A stretch of DNA of 64,000 nucleotides, taken from assembly GCA_032358165.1 (NCBI GenBank), contig JAALGY010000043.1, forward strand, positions 1,674,001 to 1,738,000, read 5' to 3'. Numbering within the stretch: the stretch's first letter is position 1; each line of letters starts with the position of its first letter. Shown one piece after another: positions 47,262-61,326 of this stretch. The notes under the pieces were generated by a model. It was given only the letters and a program-made list of their open reading frames with translations, was not told the origin of the DNA and made no database searches. The stretch comes from Diplosphaera chodatii (Eukaryota > Chlorophyta > Trebouxiophyceae > Prasiolales > Stichococcaceae). The position numbers were made by a program, and so were the translations under genes.

Positions 47262-50200
47262 TCAGGCGAAGCCGCCCTCGCGGCCGCCCTCGAACTCGAC
47301 GACGGCCTCCCAGCGCTCGGGGCCCAGCGCTGCGCGCGCCTCCGCCAGCGCCGCCGGCTCGTGGGTGCGCCGGAAGTCGGACAGCGCCGCCCTGGCAGCC
47401 TGCGGCGGCACGCCTGGGGAACTGACATGCGGACGGCAGGCACACCACACGTGGTATCTGCCACAGCCCCAGCAAGTCACCCTGCCGATGGCGCCAACTT
47501 GCTGCGAGCAAGCCACACATGAGTGCGACTCACTTTTGACCACGATGGGGAGAAGCCTCCCGCATGTGGAATGCGAATGCTGGTGAGCATGGTCCGAAGC
47601 GGAATGCCGGACGCACCTTGCCGGTGGGCGGGGGCGCGGAGGCGGCGGCGGCCAGCGCCGACAGCACGGCGGGCAGCCAGGCGGGCACGGTGTAGGGCGC
47701 CGTCAGCGCCGCCGCCCGCAGCCCCAGCACCGCCGCGTGCAGCCCCGCCCCGGCCGCCGCCAGGTCTGCGCGACACAACCCGGCAGCAGGGTCAGCGTGC
47801 AAGGCTGCATGCTGCGCTTCGACACCAGCAAGCAGCTGTACCTCGCGTGGTGACTCAGGCGTACACATCGTGACGCGGGGTGTCCGCCGTGGCCGAGGGG
47901 GTGCCGGGCTGCCCATCCGAGCGCGGAGGGCGCCTCACCTGCCGAGGAGGTGCCGCGGCGGCGGGCCTTGCGCTGGGAGGTGGTCGCCGCCCTGGCTGCC
48001 CCGATGAAGCGGGCGCGGGTGGCTGCGGCCGCGTCCTCCGGCGCCACCTTCAGCATGCCCGACAGCGTGGCCGCCGCCACGTCGGCCGCCTCCAGCTTGG
48101 GGTCCGCCAGCATGCCCTCCGCCATGCCCTGCGGCGCATTGTGACCCGCTGGTCTGCTCCAGCTTCCAAGGCGGGATCCGACCGACAGTTGTCCTGACAC
48201 AGGGCACACCATCACAGCTGCCCAAGAGCACTTCCCTTGAGTAGACAGAAGACAGCAAGGCGAGCACGGCAGCAAGGTTGTACCGTGTGGGCAGGACCAG
48301 ATGCAGGAGAGCTCACCTGCAGGTTGGCGCAGGCGTCTGGCGACAGAAGGAACATGTGGCGGAACCAGAAGTACTGCGCGAAGACGAGGGCGGCGGCGCG
48401 GGCGGTCCACAGCGGGACGCTGCGCCCCCCCTGCAGCGAGCCCGCCACCTCGCCCGCCAGCCCCGCCGGCAGCGGCAGGTACTTCAGCAGCGCGAGCGCC
48501 GTCTTCGCCGGCACCTCCAGCCGCTGGAGCGCCGGCAGCTTCAGCTCCTGGGGCGCGAGAGCATGGAGACAGTCAGCACTGCTGACTGCGGCCTGAGCAA
48601 AGTGCGCAGCAGGCAGCAGCAGCCACTCTGCAGGGAACATGAGCCCATCAAGTGCAGACTCTGCGGCGAACACAGCCGTGACATGCTGCCAAAATGCAGA
48701 AAGCACACGTCGGACAGCTGGCAGGTGGTTCACCATCCGCCTGTGACGTCTTGATGCCGCCAACGGTCATGCGCACACTGCTGACGGGTGAGCGCTGCAG
48801 CGCGCGGTCACCTGCAGCTGGAGGAGCGGGGGCAGCAGGGGCACCAGGCGGCCCGCCAGCGCGGGGCCCTCGCCAAAGCGGAGCGCCTCGATCGCAAACT
48901 GCAGCGCGAAGCCCAGGTGCTGCGTCGCCTCCACCTGATACATAACCACACACAGGTCAGCTGCATGCAGGACCGGACCCATGATGCTTGATTCTGTCAG
49001 ATGTACGACAGAGACAGCACGCACAGAAGGTGTGGATGGTTTGATGTTGACCTGCGCGGTGTCTGCATGCTGTAGCTCGCCGTTGGCTGTGGGCGGGTCG
49101 GCGGATGCCGCTGCATCCGGGGCGGCGCCTGCGGCCGCCTGCACGGCCACTGCAGACTCCTGCAGCCATCATCAGGACACGAATCAGCAATGGCTCTGCA
49201 AGGTGCATGCCTGCAGACCTACACTGCAGAGTGAACAGCTGTCTGGCTGCCGGGAGGGCTGATACAAGTCCTCTGGCGGAGGCACCTGCAGCACTGACAA
49301 CGTCCAAGCACACAGCTGGTCCACATGCGCCGCCGCCGCCCCGCCAGCCGCTGAGCCCACTGCAACTCCGCATGCAGCGACCGCCAGCCTGTACCACGGT
49401 GCGTGCAAACTCCTGATATCAAGTGCATCGTCAAAAGCTCCTGCCAGGCAGCTGTCGCGTCACATTAAGCTACTGTACCGTCAGCGCTCCCCTCTCATCG
49501 GCTTCTGTCAGCAAGTCCTCCTTGGAAGGTGCAATGAAGGATGCTGTGCTTGCAGAACAGTCCTTTTGTACAAGACCACTCACTTGGCGGCCTCCTCCTG
49601 GACGGTCTGCGTTTTGATGCGTGCCAGGGCCGGCAGCAGGCCCAGCACCGTGTCGAGGAAGCTGGAAGCTGCTGCAGCGTTCCCCTCCGGCGGCGGGCCG
49701 TCGTCGTCATATGTGCCGCCGCCGGTCAGCAGACTGCTGATCAAACTGCTGCCGCCGTCTGCACCGGCCGCGGTGCTGCTGGGCTGGTCTGCGGGCGGGG
49801 CGGCTGGTGACAGGAGGCCCGCGGCTGCGAGCTCCAGCAGGCAGCCGCGCAGGCAGCGCAGCTGCTTGATCACCAGTGCTGACCCCGCATCTGCACAGAA
49901 GACAGCAGACAGGTGTTGGTGCTGTTTGCCAGCAGGGAGAAGCCCGGCCTGCCGTACAAGCTGACACATTGATCGGCAGCACTGTCCAGGTGGTGACAAC
50001 CCATGAGAAGCGTGTTTTGTGGATGCTCAGCATGGCAGCCACTGCAGCAGCCGTTGGCGCCAGCACCGGGGCAACAGGCGCTCAGGTGGCGGTGGGGGCC
50101 GGTCGTGATACCCTAAAACCCTTGAAACCGCACCTGCGGCGACCATGCCGGCCAGCAGCGCCAGCAGCTGCGGCAGCCCCGCGGGCGCCGCCACCAGGCC

Positions 50201-53200
50201 GTTGACCCCCAGCCGCAGCGCGGCGGCCCAGTCGTCCGCCAGGTCCAGCGGCGCCGCCGAGACCGCCGAGCCGAGGAGCGGCGCGACCCACTCGCCCCAC
50301 GCACCGCCGTCGCCTGCCAGCAGACGCAGCTCCGCGTGTTCAGCGACACGTGCCAGTGCGTTGAGCAGTTGAGAGCGGTCCCTCCTCGTCATGACTGCGC
50401 CGCCCAGTCTGTCTGGTGGACGCCCCACCTGCGAAGGGCGCGCCGGCGGCCAGCAGGCCGGACAGCGCCTCCGCGGCGGCCAGGGTGCCGGGCCGGTCCA
50501 CGTCCTGCGGCCGCGCCAGCGCGGCCTGCACCCAGGGGCGGAGGGCGGCGAGCGCCTCCGCGGGGGCCGCCAGCGCCAGCGCCTGCACGACGGCCGGTGC
50601 AGCGTGTGTGTGGAGGCGGCCGCACCGTACTTGTGGCGGTGGTGCCTGGAGTTCTCTCTCCCCTCGAGCGTGCGGACCACAGAAAAAATGAGTGCGAGTG
50701 CTTCGGAGCTGTGCAGGGCGCTGGGAGCCACAAGCGGGGCGGCTGGGGACACGCCAGCCGGCGCGGCCGCCCACCTTGACCAGGCGGGCGTTGGAGGCGA
50801 GGAAGTCGGCCTGGCCGTCGGCTGCGGAGCGGTAGGGCCAGGCGTGGGCGCGCAGCAGGGACAGCCCCAGCGCGCGCGCCGACTGCTCGTCCTGCGACAG
50901 CGCCTGCATCGCCGCCACCCTGCAGCGGGCAGCCGAGGCCCGCTCGGTGGGCTGCCAGCGGTCGGCGGCGGCCGAGCACATCGGGCTGGGGCCATGTCCA
51001 CAAGAGGCTGGCATCTCGCTTGAGGTGCAGGTTGGATGTATAGTCAGTGTGCATCCACCGGAAGGAAGCTCCCGTGGGAAGGGCATGCAGGCATCAGTGC
51101 TGCCAATCTGGCATACTGCAACGACTTCAGGCGCATCGAGACCCACCGCTTCTGGAGGCTGTCGCCGGCGCCGCTTGTGGCGGGGTGCGTGTGCGCCAGC
51201 TGCGAGAGGACCGCGTCACCCCAGCCAGGAGTGCTGAGCGCCGTGCGCGCGGCATCCGCTGCGGCTTTGCCCCGAGCATCCTGCACAAGAGAGGACTCCA
51301 GTGTTGTTGAACGCTGCCACAGCACTCAGCCAGACGACGTGCTCATGCAGACCCCAGGGCAGAGCCAGACCCTTCAGGAGCAGACTTCTGGCGAGGTGCA
51401 GACACCCCTTGGTGCCTACCAGTCTCTGCGAAGTGGCCAGGGAAGCAGGAAGCAGTGCAACAAGGCCACCGCCGGCCAGGGCTCGCATGCCGGACAGCTC
51501 GCCGGCCGCAGCCGCCGCCAGGTTGGTTGTGAGCTGTCCCGTCATCTGCACAGGCGCACATGCAACATGGAACCACAGCACCTGGCAAGCAATCGACATG
51601 GTTTTGGGCAGGCATTTACGCCAACATTGGCACAGCGGTTGCAGCCCCGTGCGGAGCACCTCTGCATCTGGCGGCGGCAGGAGCAGCAGCAGCTGCGCGG
51701 TGGCCAGCAGGGCGCGGCGCCAGTGGAGCGGCGGCCGCTGCGGGGAGGGCGGCGCCGACATTGCCAGCAGGCCCCGCAGCAGCGCCATCGTGGCCGCCGG
51801 CGCCGGCGCATGCCCCGCCTGCAACCAACCCGGTCCCCTTGACGTCAAACCATGTCAGGTCCAGCTTCCACCCCTGCATGGGGTTCTGCATCGGTGGTGT
51901 GCAAGCTGCTGTGGAGGCCACTGTGCAGCCTCGAAGACATGTGGTCTACACATGCCGGCCCAGACTGTTGTGTCTGCACCGAGCAGCAGCAATGGGTTGC
52001 GGGGAGCCAGGAGGCGGGACCTGCGCGGCGCGGACGGCGGGGGCGCAGAAGCTGCGGATGCCGCTGTACAGGCTGAGCGAGCTGACGGAGGCGACGACGC
52101 GGGGGCCGCCCAGGCGGGCGCCCGCCACCAGGGCGGCCGCGGCGGCCGCGGCCGCGTCCGCGTGCAGGGAGCAGTGCCGCCACAGCGCCTTTTGCAGCAT
52201 CAGGTGGGCGCCGCCCGTCACCAGCGCCTCCCCCGCCGCGTCATCTGCACCAGTACATACTGGTCTTGAGCATTTTTTGCTGCACAGCTGCTGCAAACAC
52301 GTGTAGACCCAAAGCTGAATGAGCCAGGTGGTCGAGCAACCGTTGGTCGGGCCACATCTTGTCAGGCGGTTGCAGTTGCGCTGGGACTGCTCCATCAGCG
52401 ATTCGTGGATATTAGGCAAGAAGTGTTGGCAATGGCTTGCTCCAGGCCCAGTGCATCGCTGGCAGTGCCCTGACGATAGAGGATGGACATGAATGCTCAC
52501 CTTTCAGGTCCACCTCGGGGCCGTGCATCTGCTCCAGAAGCCGCTGCAGCAGCGCGTCTGTGACGCCATCCTCAGAGAGCACGAGCTCGCTGCCGCTACC
52601 GGCGCTGCCACCGCTGCCTGCTGGCTTCCTGCCGTTGCCTGGCAAGCCGATGATGCCGTTGCCAGCTGCGCCTGCTGCCTGCCGCCATGTCAGGAGGGTC
52701 GTGAGGGCCATGCTGTGGCTTGACAATGGGAGCATTCAAAGTCCCATGCAGCCAAACACTGTGACGTCATGATACAGGTCACAGTCCTTACTGCTGACAT
52801 GGCGCCAGAGATGGCCAGCAGCACGGGCGGCAGCGCGGCCGGCGCGAGCGCCGAGTAGCGCTTCAGGAGGCGCTCCAGGGTGTTGCGAGCGATGTCACGC
52901 ACATTTTTGTACACAGAGAAGCTGAGCCGCAGCAGCTCGTTGGCCAGCTCCTGCAGGGCAGGGACAAGCCAATTGACCACCCTTTCGCCACAGGATGCAC
53001 ATGCACTGTGGGGCAGCTCAAAGAAGGCCCCGAGTGGTCATAACACCTCGAAATCACTTTCAGGCTTGCAGGTGTCAATATGCCTGGGCTGCTGGTCAAG
53101 CAGCGCCACTGCAACGGGGTGAATTGCTTGGGGGTGACGGCTTGCGTCAGGGCTCGCACCTTGACGGGCGCGGGCACGTCGGCAAAGCGCGGGGCGGGGC

Positions 53201-56200
53201 GGGCGGTGGAGGCCCAGGGGCGGTAGGCGCGCTGGGAGTCGCGCCACTGCGCGTCCAGGGCGACCCGCTCCACCAGCAGCCACGCCGGCCGCCGCACCCG
53301 CCACCTCGTGCCCGCCGCCTCCTCGTCCCCCTGCGCCACAGGCGGGCAGCGTGTGTGCGGCCGGAGCAGCACAGAGATGCCGGCAGATTGCACGGCCTGA
53401 CGCAAGAAGAGCAACGGGTGTGCACTGCAGCACGCCAGCTGAGCAGGTGCTGCATCCGTGAAACTCTGTCCTCTGCATGTGGGCAGCCATGGCAAGGGCG
53501 ACAGCACATCATGGGGGCCGGCGCCAGGCGGGTCGCACCCCCAGCAGGCGCGCCTCCCCGGGCTCCCGCGCGGTCTCCTGGTCCGCGGCCCACACGCGGT
53601 CCAGGTACGCGTGCTCCGCCAGCTGCTGCCCGCCCGGCTGCCCCAGCAGCTCCGCCACCCGCAGCAGCAGCCCCATCGTCTCGGAGTCCTGCAGATAACA
53701 CGCAGCATGGCACCCTGCCCGCGCATGCTTGTGCACGTGCCAGAAAGGGTCAATCTGTGCGTGATTTCCAATGCACGGTGCTGTAGCACAGCACCACCGA
53801 AGGACATCTGAAGGAGGGCAGGTTCCGTGGCGCAATTGCACCTGCTCCGGGACGATGCGCAGGGCAGCTACAACTGCCTGAGTGGCAGCGACGCGCATGT
53901 CCACAGACCCCAGCGGCGGCCCGGCCCAGCCGGTGATGGCGAGCGACTCGCCCGCCTCACCTGCAATGACATAGTAAAGCGCTTGGCAAATCCGAGCACC
54001 TGAGCTCATACGGCCTGAGGAGTCTGCTAGGATTGCTGTGGGTACATCAAATGCACAAAATAACACTTGCAGCCAGCATCATAGGCGTCAACTGGATACA
54101 ATTTGCAAATGTTGCCCATTGCAGTTGCAAATCGCAAATTCCTGCTACAGATGCTGTCACCGCCCTGCTTGCCAGGGGTTGTCCTTTGCCTAGGACATGC
54201 ACTTCAGCATGCTGGCCTCCGACGCACCTCCGTGGTCGTAGTCCACGAAGCCGGAGCGCAGGCCCGACACCGCGCCCTCCAGCCGCCACGCCAGCGCCCG
54301 CACCGCCTGCCGGTGCTCCAGCCACCCTGCAGCGGTGTTGGGGTCGGAGGCCGCTGCGGACAGCCCCTCAGCGGCGGACGTCAGGAACTCGTCCGCCAGG
54401 CTGCGGGCGAACTCCAGCTGCAGGGATACCAACATGAATGAAGTGAGGTACAGGTACAGGTCTGCGGCACGGCACAAGCACATATGAAACATCCACCACA
54501 GACGCATGCACTCCTGGCGACCCGGCAGCTGCCGCGAAGTGTTGTGCGCAGAAGGCTTGACATGGGGTGATTAAGTCAGCGTTCAGGTCACTCTTGTGCC
54601 CACCTCCCCGGGGGTGGGCTTGTGCCAGGTGGGGGGCCGCAGCCGGTCCGAAGCCTCCCGCTTGTCATAGAAGCGCTCCAGCTGGCCCGGCTGCGCCGTG
54701 GGGGCAAACTGCTGCATCGGGTACCAGGCTGCCGCGGCCTGCATGCAGGCGCACAGCAGCCGCCCCGCATACCCTGACACCGCCTGCGGCACGGCCACAG
54801 CAGTTCAGGCTTGTGGTCACATCGCTGTATCACTTACTGTGCTCTGTCAAGCAGTGGGTCGCTGCGCAGCAGAGTGCGCATGCTGCATGCGACGCATGGT
54901 GCCATCACTGGCAGGACAGGCACAGCGCCTAGGTGGGCGACCGACAGCTGCTGTGTGAGCAGATCACCCGGACTGGGACGGCGAAGGATGCGGTGGTGGC
55001 GGCGCGCAGGCGCGGCGCCAGTGGCAGCGTGGCCGCCCCCAGTGGCATCACAGAAGCAGTCAGCAGCGCCATCGTGAATGTGAGCGCCGCTTCCTGGGCC
55101 TGCACCACAAGTAGAACGATGTTGCGCCCATCCTAGCGTTCGGTGGTGATGGCACAGGTCTAAGATCGCGTCTGAGACTGACTTGCGATGTGCAGAAGAA
55201 TCCTACTTGCTGTTGGGACTCGGAGTGGCAACAATGCCCCAAGCCGCAGTGGGCAGCCTACCTTGGAGGGCGTCGCATCCTTCAGGGAGGCGAGCTCGGC
55301 CTCCAGTGCGGCCAGGAGCGGCTCCGTCAGGACGGCCGCCGCCATCTCAGGGTCCGCGATGGCCGCGGCGTTCACCATCACGCCCGCCTGCAGCGCCAGT
55401 GTCTTGTGCCTGAGTGGCTGTTTGCCGTCCCTCCCTGATCCCTGTCAACTGCTGCCCACGATATGTTGCCCGGATTTGCAGGACGGCACCCCCAATACAT
55501 TCCAGAATGGTTGGGACGAGGCCAGCCGGCTCGCGTGTCGGTCAGCGGGGCGCGCCTCGGTGAGGACGGAGGGCAGGGTGCTGCCCGTGACGAAGCGGGC
55601 AAGGCGCGCCATCGCCCGCCGCCGCATGCCCGGCGCCATGCGCGCAAACAGCAGCTGCACCATCGGCCTGCAAACCAGCGGGACACGGTCAGCATTGCAC
55701 CCACATAATGGCAGCACCCCTCACACATGTCGTGCAGCTGTCGACCTGCGCGACACCCGGGCGCTGGGGCTGGGGCGGGGGCAGCGGGGCGCCACCTGAA
55801 CATGGACTGCTCGGAGGCCATGAGGAAGGAGTGGCCGCGGAAGGCGGAGCCGCTGCCGCCGGCATCGGCGCCGCGGTGCTCCGCGGGCGCATCCAGGTTG
55901 GACAGGACCGCGAACACGCGGCTCAGCAGCTCGTCTGCCCACTCCTCCGCGGCCAGCGGCAGCACCGACGGCTCCCCGCTGCCATCCTCCTGCAGCGCGC
56001 AGAACAACGGGGGGTCACTGGCCTGCACTGGGGCACAAACAGGTGCAACAACGGCGGGTGCATGGTGTGCTTGTTGATGCCTCTGGTGAGCACGCCAGCC
56101 TTGTGGAGGGGTCGCAACGCCACTGCTGCAGCAGCAGGAACACCGGCCAGTGCCCGCAGCCAGCAGACGCAGCTCAGGGCGGGGCTGGATCACCTCCAGG

Positions 56201-59200
56201 CGGGGGACGCTGGACAGCACCACGCAGTAGAAGCGCAGCACGGCCAGGGTCTTGGCCTCGTCGTTGGCGTCCACCGCCGGCAGCAGCGCCTGCATCGCGC
56301 CCGCCACCAGCCGCCCCGCACGCTCCTGCGAGGCAAAGGTTTCGGTGACAGGTGTGGCCTGACGTAACATGGGTCAACACCTTGACGCGCAGTAGCGCCA
56401 CCACCACCCAGCATTGCCAGCATCCCAAGCAGCAAACCGTGCAGCGGCCATGAGGGCATGGCTTCGCCGTGATCACGCAGCAGATCAGTTGGACATCGAG
56501 CACGGTCTTCAACCTGTGGTGTTGTGAGGCCGGGCAGCAGCGCACCTGTGCCTCTGCCTGTGCGGCACGGTCGGTGGCGGCTGCACCCAGGCCCATGCCG
56601 TCCCCCTCGGGCGGCGGCAGCCCCGCGGCCAGCAGCGGCCGCGTGACCATCGCCAGCGCGAAGATGGCGGGCACCAGCTGCTGCGACGCTGTGACCGCCT
56701 CCAGCGCGGCCTGCGGCGCAGCGGCGATGCGGGGGTGAGACAGCAGAGCGTGGGGTCCGTGCAGGTGGATGTGCTGATATTGCCGGCTGCTGGGGTGCGG
56801 ACAGCAGGACATTTGCAGCAGTGACACCATGTTTTGTTCCAGCTTGCCGGGCCCTGGGAGCATGCAGCATCACGACAGAGAGCGGCGTGTTTAGGGGGAC
56901 AGGGGGCGCACCTCGAAGCGCTGGCACACGAGCGGCAGCACAGCGTCTGGCACCAGGTGAGCCATGCGCCGCATCGTGTAGCACGCCGTGGTGACGGTCG
57001 TGCCGTCCTGCAGCACATAGCAACACATTGCGCCAAACCCAGCCCTCTGCTGCACCATGATTGGCATTGGCACATATACTGCAGGTGATGCCCGCCTGAC
57101 AAGGGGCACGTGCTGTGTGTTAGACAAAGATGCTTGTGTTGCATGCAACACATTTTGAATAGACGCGCCCAGCACACCTTCGAGGACAGCGCGCTGCTGG
57201 CCAGGCGGACGATGATGCGGGCAGTGGCCTCCCGCACGCCCGGCTCCAGCACTGGCCGCGTGCTGTCCTCCTCGGTAGCCGTGCCCGAGTCCTCCGATGC
57301 CACCTCGTCCGCGACCGCGGCCCCTGCCGCCGTCATGCCACCCGCCGCAGCCAGCTCGGCAGTCGCGGCGTCGTCCATCTCCGCATCGCCGACCGCTGCT
57401 GCCTCGTCAATGTCCGCTTCTGCGAGCAGCGCGACGACATGTCAGAGTGCAGCAGCTGGACGCACAGGCCAGCATGATCGCGGTCCTTCGGTTGCTAAAT
57501 CTAAAAACTAATTCATACTAGCATTCATACTATGCAAGGAACTCAACTGTTGTGTTGAGTTACACTTGCAGGTGTACAGTCGTGCTGCCTGCAGCATCTG
57601 CAGCTGTGGGTTATGTTTCGTGTGTGCAATCGTGCTACCTGCAGCATCTGCGGAATCGGCGGCGGCCTTGGCGGCGAGCTCGGCCTCGCGGCTGGTGCGG
57701 CGCGCGAGGTGCCCACTCAGCTGGTTAAGGAACGTGGTCAGCGCCGCATTCCAGCTGCACCCGCATCCACACGTGCACATGTCAGGCAGGACCCAACCTG
57801 AAGCGAGCTGGTGGAGGTCACCAGGCAACAGGCACATTGCCCTGCAACAGTTGCAGTGTGGCATGGTCGGTAGGATGAAGATATTGAGCCAACCAGCGCA
57901 CCTGCCGTTGTTGCTGGGGTGGAAGTACTGCTCCAGCAGCGCGGCGACTGTGCGCAGGTGCGCCAGCGCCATGTCCTCGCCTTCTGCTGCTTCCTGCTGC
58001 CCTGCCTCCATCGGCTGCATGTCGGCAACACCCTCCTGCTTGCTGTCGCTGCCGAGGGCCGCGCCAGGGGTCGCTGATGCTGTCACCCGGCCCAGCAGGT
58101 ACACAACCACCTGCAGCGAGCATGGACATCAGCAAACGCTTTCCTGCGATGGGGAAGGAGTGCTTGAGTGACACGCTCCAGGTAAAGGGCAGCTGGTCCC
58201 ATACGCATCGGCACCTGGCCTGCTGACGTCGCTACACCCGGGCTCAGGCCCACAAACGATACGAGCGTCGCATCTGGGCCCTTGCGGCCTGCACACAGCG
58301 CAACGCTCCTGCCGACGTCATGGCTGCTCCAGACCCAGAGTTCAACGCCGCTCTCAAGATAGCACACCTGCTGATCATGCTCAGTCAGGCGTGCAGGCTA
58401 TCGGTGCAGGCGGACAGTTGGCAGCATGGCCATCGCACTGAGGGGCGGCGACGCGGTGGCGGAGCCGACGGGCAGGTGGAACGCCCACATGATGCGCGTG
58501 TACAGCTGCGGCATCAGCGGGCCCCAGTCCACGAGGCCTGCAGGAGTGATAGTGCATGCCATAAACATGGTGCAAAAATTAGATTCAGGGCACCACCTCA
58601 CTAGAGCCCTTGCCCTAAGCAGCAACCCCAGCAGTTATATGATGCATGCATGATACCGTGGTATGCAAACTAGCATGGTGAGTGACCACGACCATGACAG
58701 CGACTGTCGCAACGTCAGATCGTTGCGGCGGGCGCCACCTGCGATGCCGTTTGCGACAGTTTGCATGCGCAGTGCTGTACGTGCTTCGAGGGTGGGCGCG
58801 CACTGCGGGTGTCGTGCTTGGCGAGGCGCGAGAAGAGCGCCATCCAGTGCCGGTCCCAGAAGTCGCAGTGCGCGATGAGGGACCAGGCGTCCAGCCAGGC
58901 GGGGGCCCAGGCGCCCCAGTCGCCGTCGCCCTTCGCCGCCGCCGCCGTCGGCATGAACAGCGTCAGCTCGCCCAGCGCCTGGCGGGGAGAAGCGGTGGGA
59001 GGTTGCGTGCCATGCTGCCGCATGGTTACACGACCGGATGCAGGGCGGCACAGAACCACAATGTGCCGCTGCAGCGGGGCGCCAGAGAGATGAATGCGCT
59101 TGCACCAGCGCACCTGGTAGACGGTCGGGCGCAGTGGGTCGCGGATCTTTGGCTCGCACTCCGCCCAGATCTCCGTGGCAGAGCCTGCAGAGTCCAAGCG

Positions 59201-60671
59201 CAGTGGGCCCCACAACTTCTCCAGCCTCGTGTCATGACTGCAGGCGATCGTAACTCAATCCCCGCTGTACCGCAGACAGGCGCACACCGCATCAGAAACA
59301 CAAGCTGATCAGACTGCAGCCGTGCCACCTTCGTCTCGCACCTGCTGGGAAGTAGCGCCGCAGCTTGCGGATGAGCTTCGTCAGCGCCTCGCCCACCACC
59401 TGCTGCAGCATCATCGGACCTGCAGCGCAGACAAGACCAAGCTGCAGCCAGGGGCACCAGGCGCTGCATCTACTGGAACAGCATCGAGAGCAACGCCCCG
59501 GTGCTGGTGAGCTCGTGCAGGCAGCAGCACATTGGAAAAATTCCGCAAGACTGCGTCAGACAGCTGCAGCAGGGAGCACCCACTCTCATAGGTCTGCGTC
59601 CGTGCCAGCAGCTGCCGCCGCAGCAGCGCCCGCAGTGGTCGCCACGGCACCTCCAGCACCACTCCCTTCACATGTCGCAGCCGCTGCAGCACCTGCAAGT
59701 CACATGGCGCACCACATGTCGCACACCATGTGCGCCGTGTTTCGGATCTTGTTGGCAGCTTCAAGTCAAAGCTTTCAGCACTCGAAGGCATCACCAGCAG
59801 GCTGCCGACCAACACATACTGGCAACTCAGATCCACACATGCACTCCCACAGGCTACAACTCACGATGGCCAGCAGTGCAGTGCCGCAAGCTACAAACAA
59901 AACATGGTTTTGGCACCGTGCATGAGCCAAGGTACGGCATGGCAGATGCTCTGCGGCCGAGGGTGCATCAAAACCGTACCTTGGCCAGGACCTTGGATGT
60001 GCGAACCATCACCGGCACATTCAGCTCAGCGTTCAACACCACCGTGAGCAGCGTCTCTGCGAGCGTCACCAAGTCTTGTGCGGGGTACTTGGTGGTGGTC
60101 CGGAGCAGCCTGGAGATACAGTGCCACGGTCAGCGCCGCTGTGATCCCATTGCTATGTCATAGCCACTGCGAACTGCGCAGTGGTGATGTAGCAATCAGG
60201 ACTCCGATGTGGTGCCGCAAATCAGCAAACACATGCAACGCCAAAATCAAGCAGCTCTGCCATGTGTGAGTATATGACACTTCAAAGCTGATGTGCATAT
60301 GCAAGTCACCAGCTATTGTGCCATCTGAAAGACACGCAACCAGGACGATGAGATGGGTATTCGAGGTGGCATTGGTGCAGTGCACCCGCCCACAGTAGCG
60401 CCGCATGCCATTCAGCAAGTTGTGGTGACCAACCGCAACAAGTCATTCAATTGCATCACTATGACGATGAATGTCAAAAGCTTGATTCTTTGAGGACTCA
60501 CGCGAGCGTGAGCGGTATCCATTTCACGACTGCCCCCAGCTGCTGCACAGGGTCGCCTTCCAATGCGTCCCAGTCATGTTTGAGTGCCTTCTGTAGCTCT
60601 CTGAGCTTCTTGGCATCGCCCTCATAATCCAGCGGCTCTGGATGCCAGCTTGCGAGCACGCTCTGAGCCAT
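47262..60671 (-). CDS. Proteasome activator PA200 / Blm10 / PSME4
   Basis: A very long multi-exon gene of HEAT-like repeats. Exon 1 (60671-60502) starts MAQSVLASWHPEPLDYE and ends LGAVVKWIPLTLA in phase 2. Landmarks matching plant PA200, in order: TLAETLLTVVLNAELN (about 60080-60010), VPWRPLRALLRRQLLART (about 59640-59590), GEALTKLIRKLRRYFPA (about 59385-59345), SATEIWAECEPKIRDP (about 59185-59135), WLDAWSLIAHCDFWDRHW (about 58890-58840), LVDWGPLMPQLYTRIMWAF (about 58540-58485), an acidic Glu/Ala/Asp-rich insert (57420-57220), MRRMAHLVPDAVLPLVCQRF (56970-56915), and a last exon with LSDFRRTHEPAALAEARAAL. Known role: caps the 20S proteasome in nucleus and cytosol and promotes ubiquitin-independent degradation, including of acetylated histones. 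The C-terminus reads GGREGGFA, where the family usually ends in a Hb-Tyr-X motif that opens the 20S gate; here the penultimate residue is Phe. Most exon borders were not individually solved. Confidence 0.85.
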
Positions 60672-61326
60672 GCTCTCCCGATACACTATGTTGCCACAAC
60701 TCAGGACAACGCGACACCTTGCAATGCAACAAGCATCCCTTCGAAAGTGTCGCACAGCATCATGTACGTGAATCAAGCATGCTTTGAGCCATGAATGCAC
60801 GCTGTCCGGTGCAGAATGCGCCAGAAGCCATGAATTGAGCACACTACAGGGCAGCTCGACAGCTGGAGCGCTGAATGCAACAAGGGGTGGGGCCTCCTGC
60901 AAGGGGTTGCATTCCGATTCGTGACCCCTGCAAGCTTCATGACGCTGCAGCGCTGAGGCTGCAACGTGAGCAGTTTGCGTGAACCAGACTTTCTTGTGCA
61001 TCTATATCCTCACGGTTGACTTGTCAACCCAGTCATTCGGCTGACACTGCGCTGAAACAAGCGTTCGCTGGTCATAAAGTGTGTGCCAGGGTGCTCACTG
61101 GTGGCTTAGGTGCAGAGCACCTGCAAGGATAGCCGAGGGGCATTGTAACACGACTCTGCATAGGGACTGATATCACCTGTTGAGCACAGCTGCTCTGCAG
61201 GTCCGCTGCTGCAAGTCTTGCCGGCCTGAGCGAGCCTTACACGGTTCATCGGGCAAGCTCCAGTGCCATGCTTGGCTGCTGTAGCGTGAGGCGTTGAAAC
61301 AAGCAGACCGCGCCGGCAGTCAACGC
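60672..61326. other. Divergent region between PA200 and the A-type Fe-S carrier
   Basis: Head-to-head spacing of about 650 bp; it should contain both promoters. The minus-strand frame continues open above the PA200 ATG but lacks family similarity, so I treat it as 5' UTR. Confidence 0.45.

Noticed and set aside
50027..51001. Long minus-strand open frame of Arg/Pro/Ala-rich composition within PA200
   Set aside because: It is an alternative frame of GC-rich PA200 exons and reads through several introns; composition is typical of a frame shadow.
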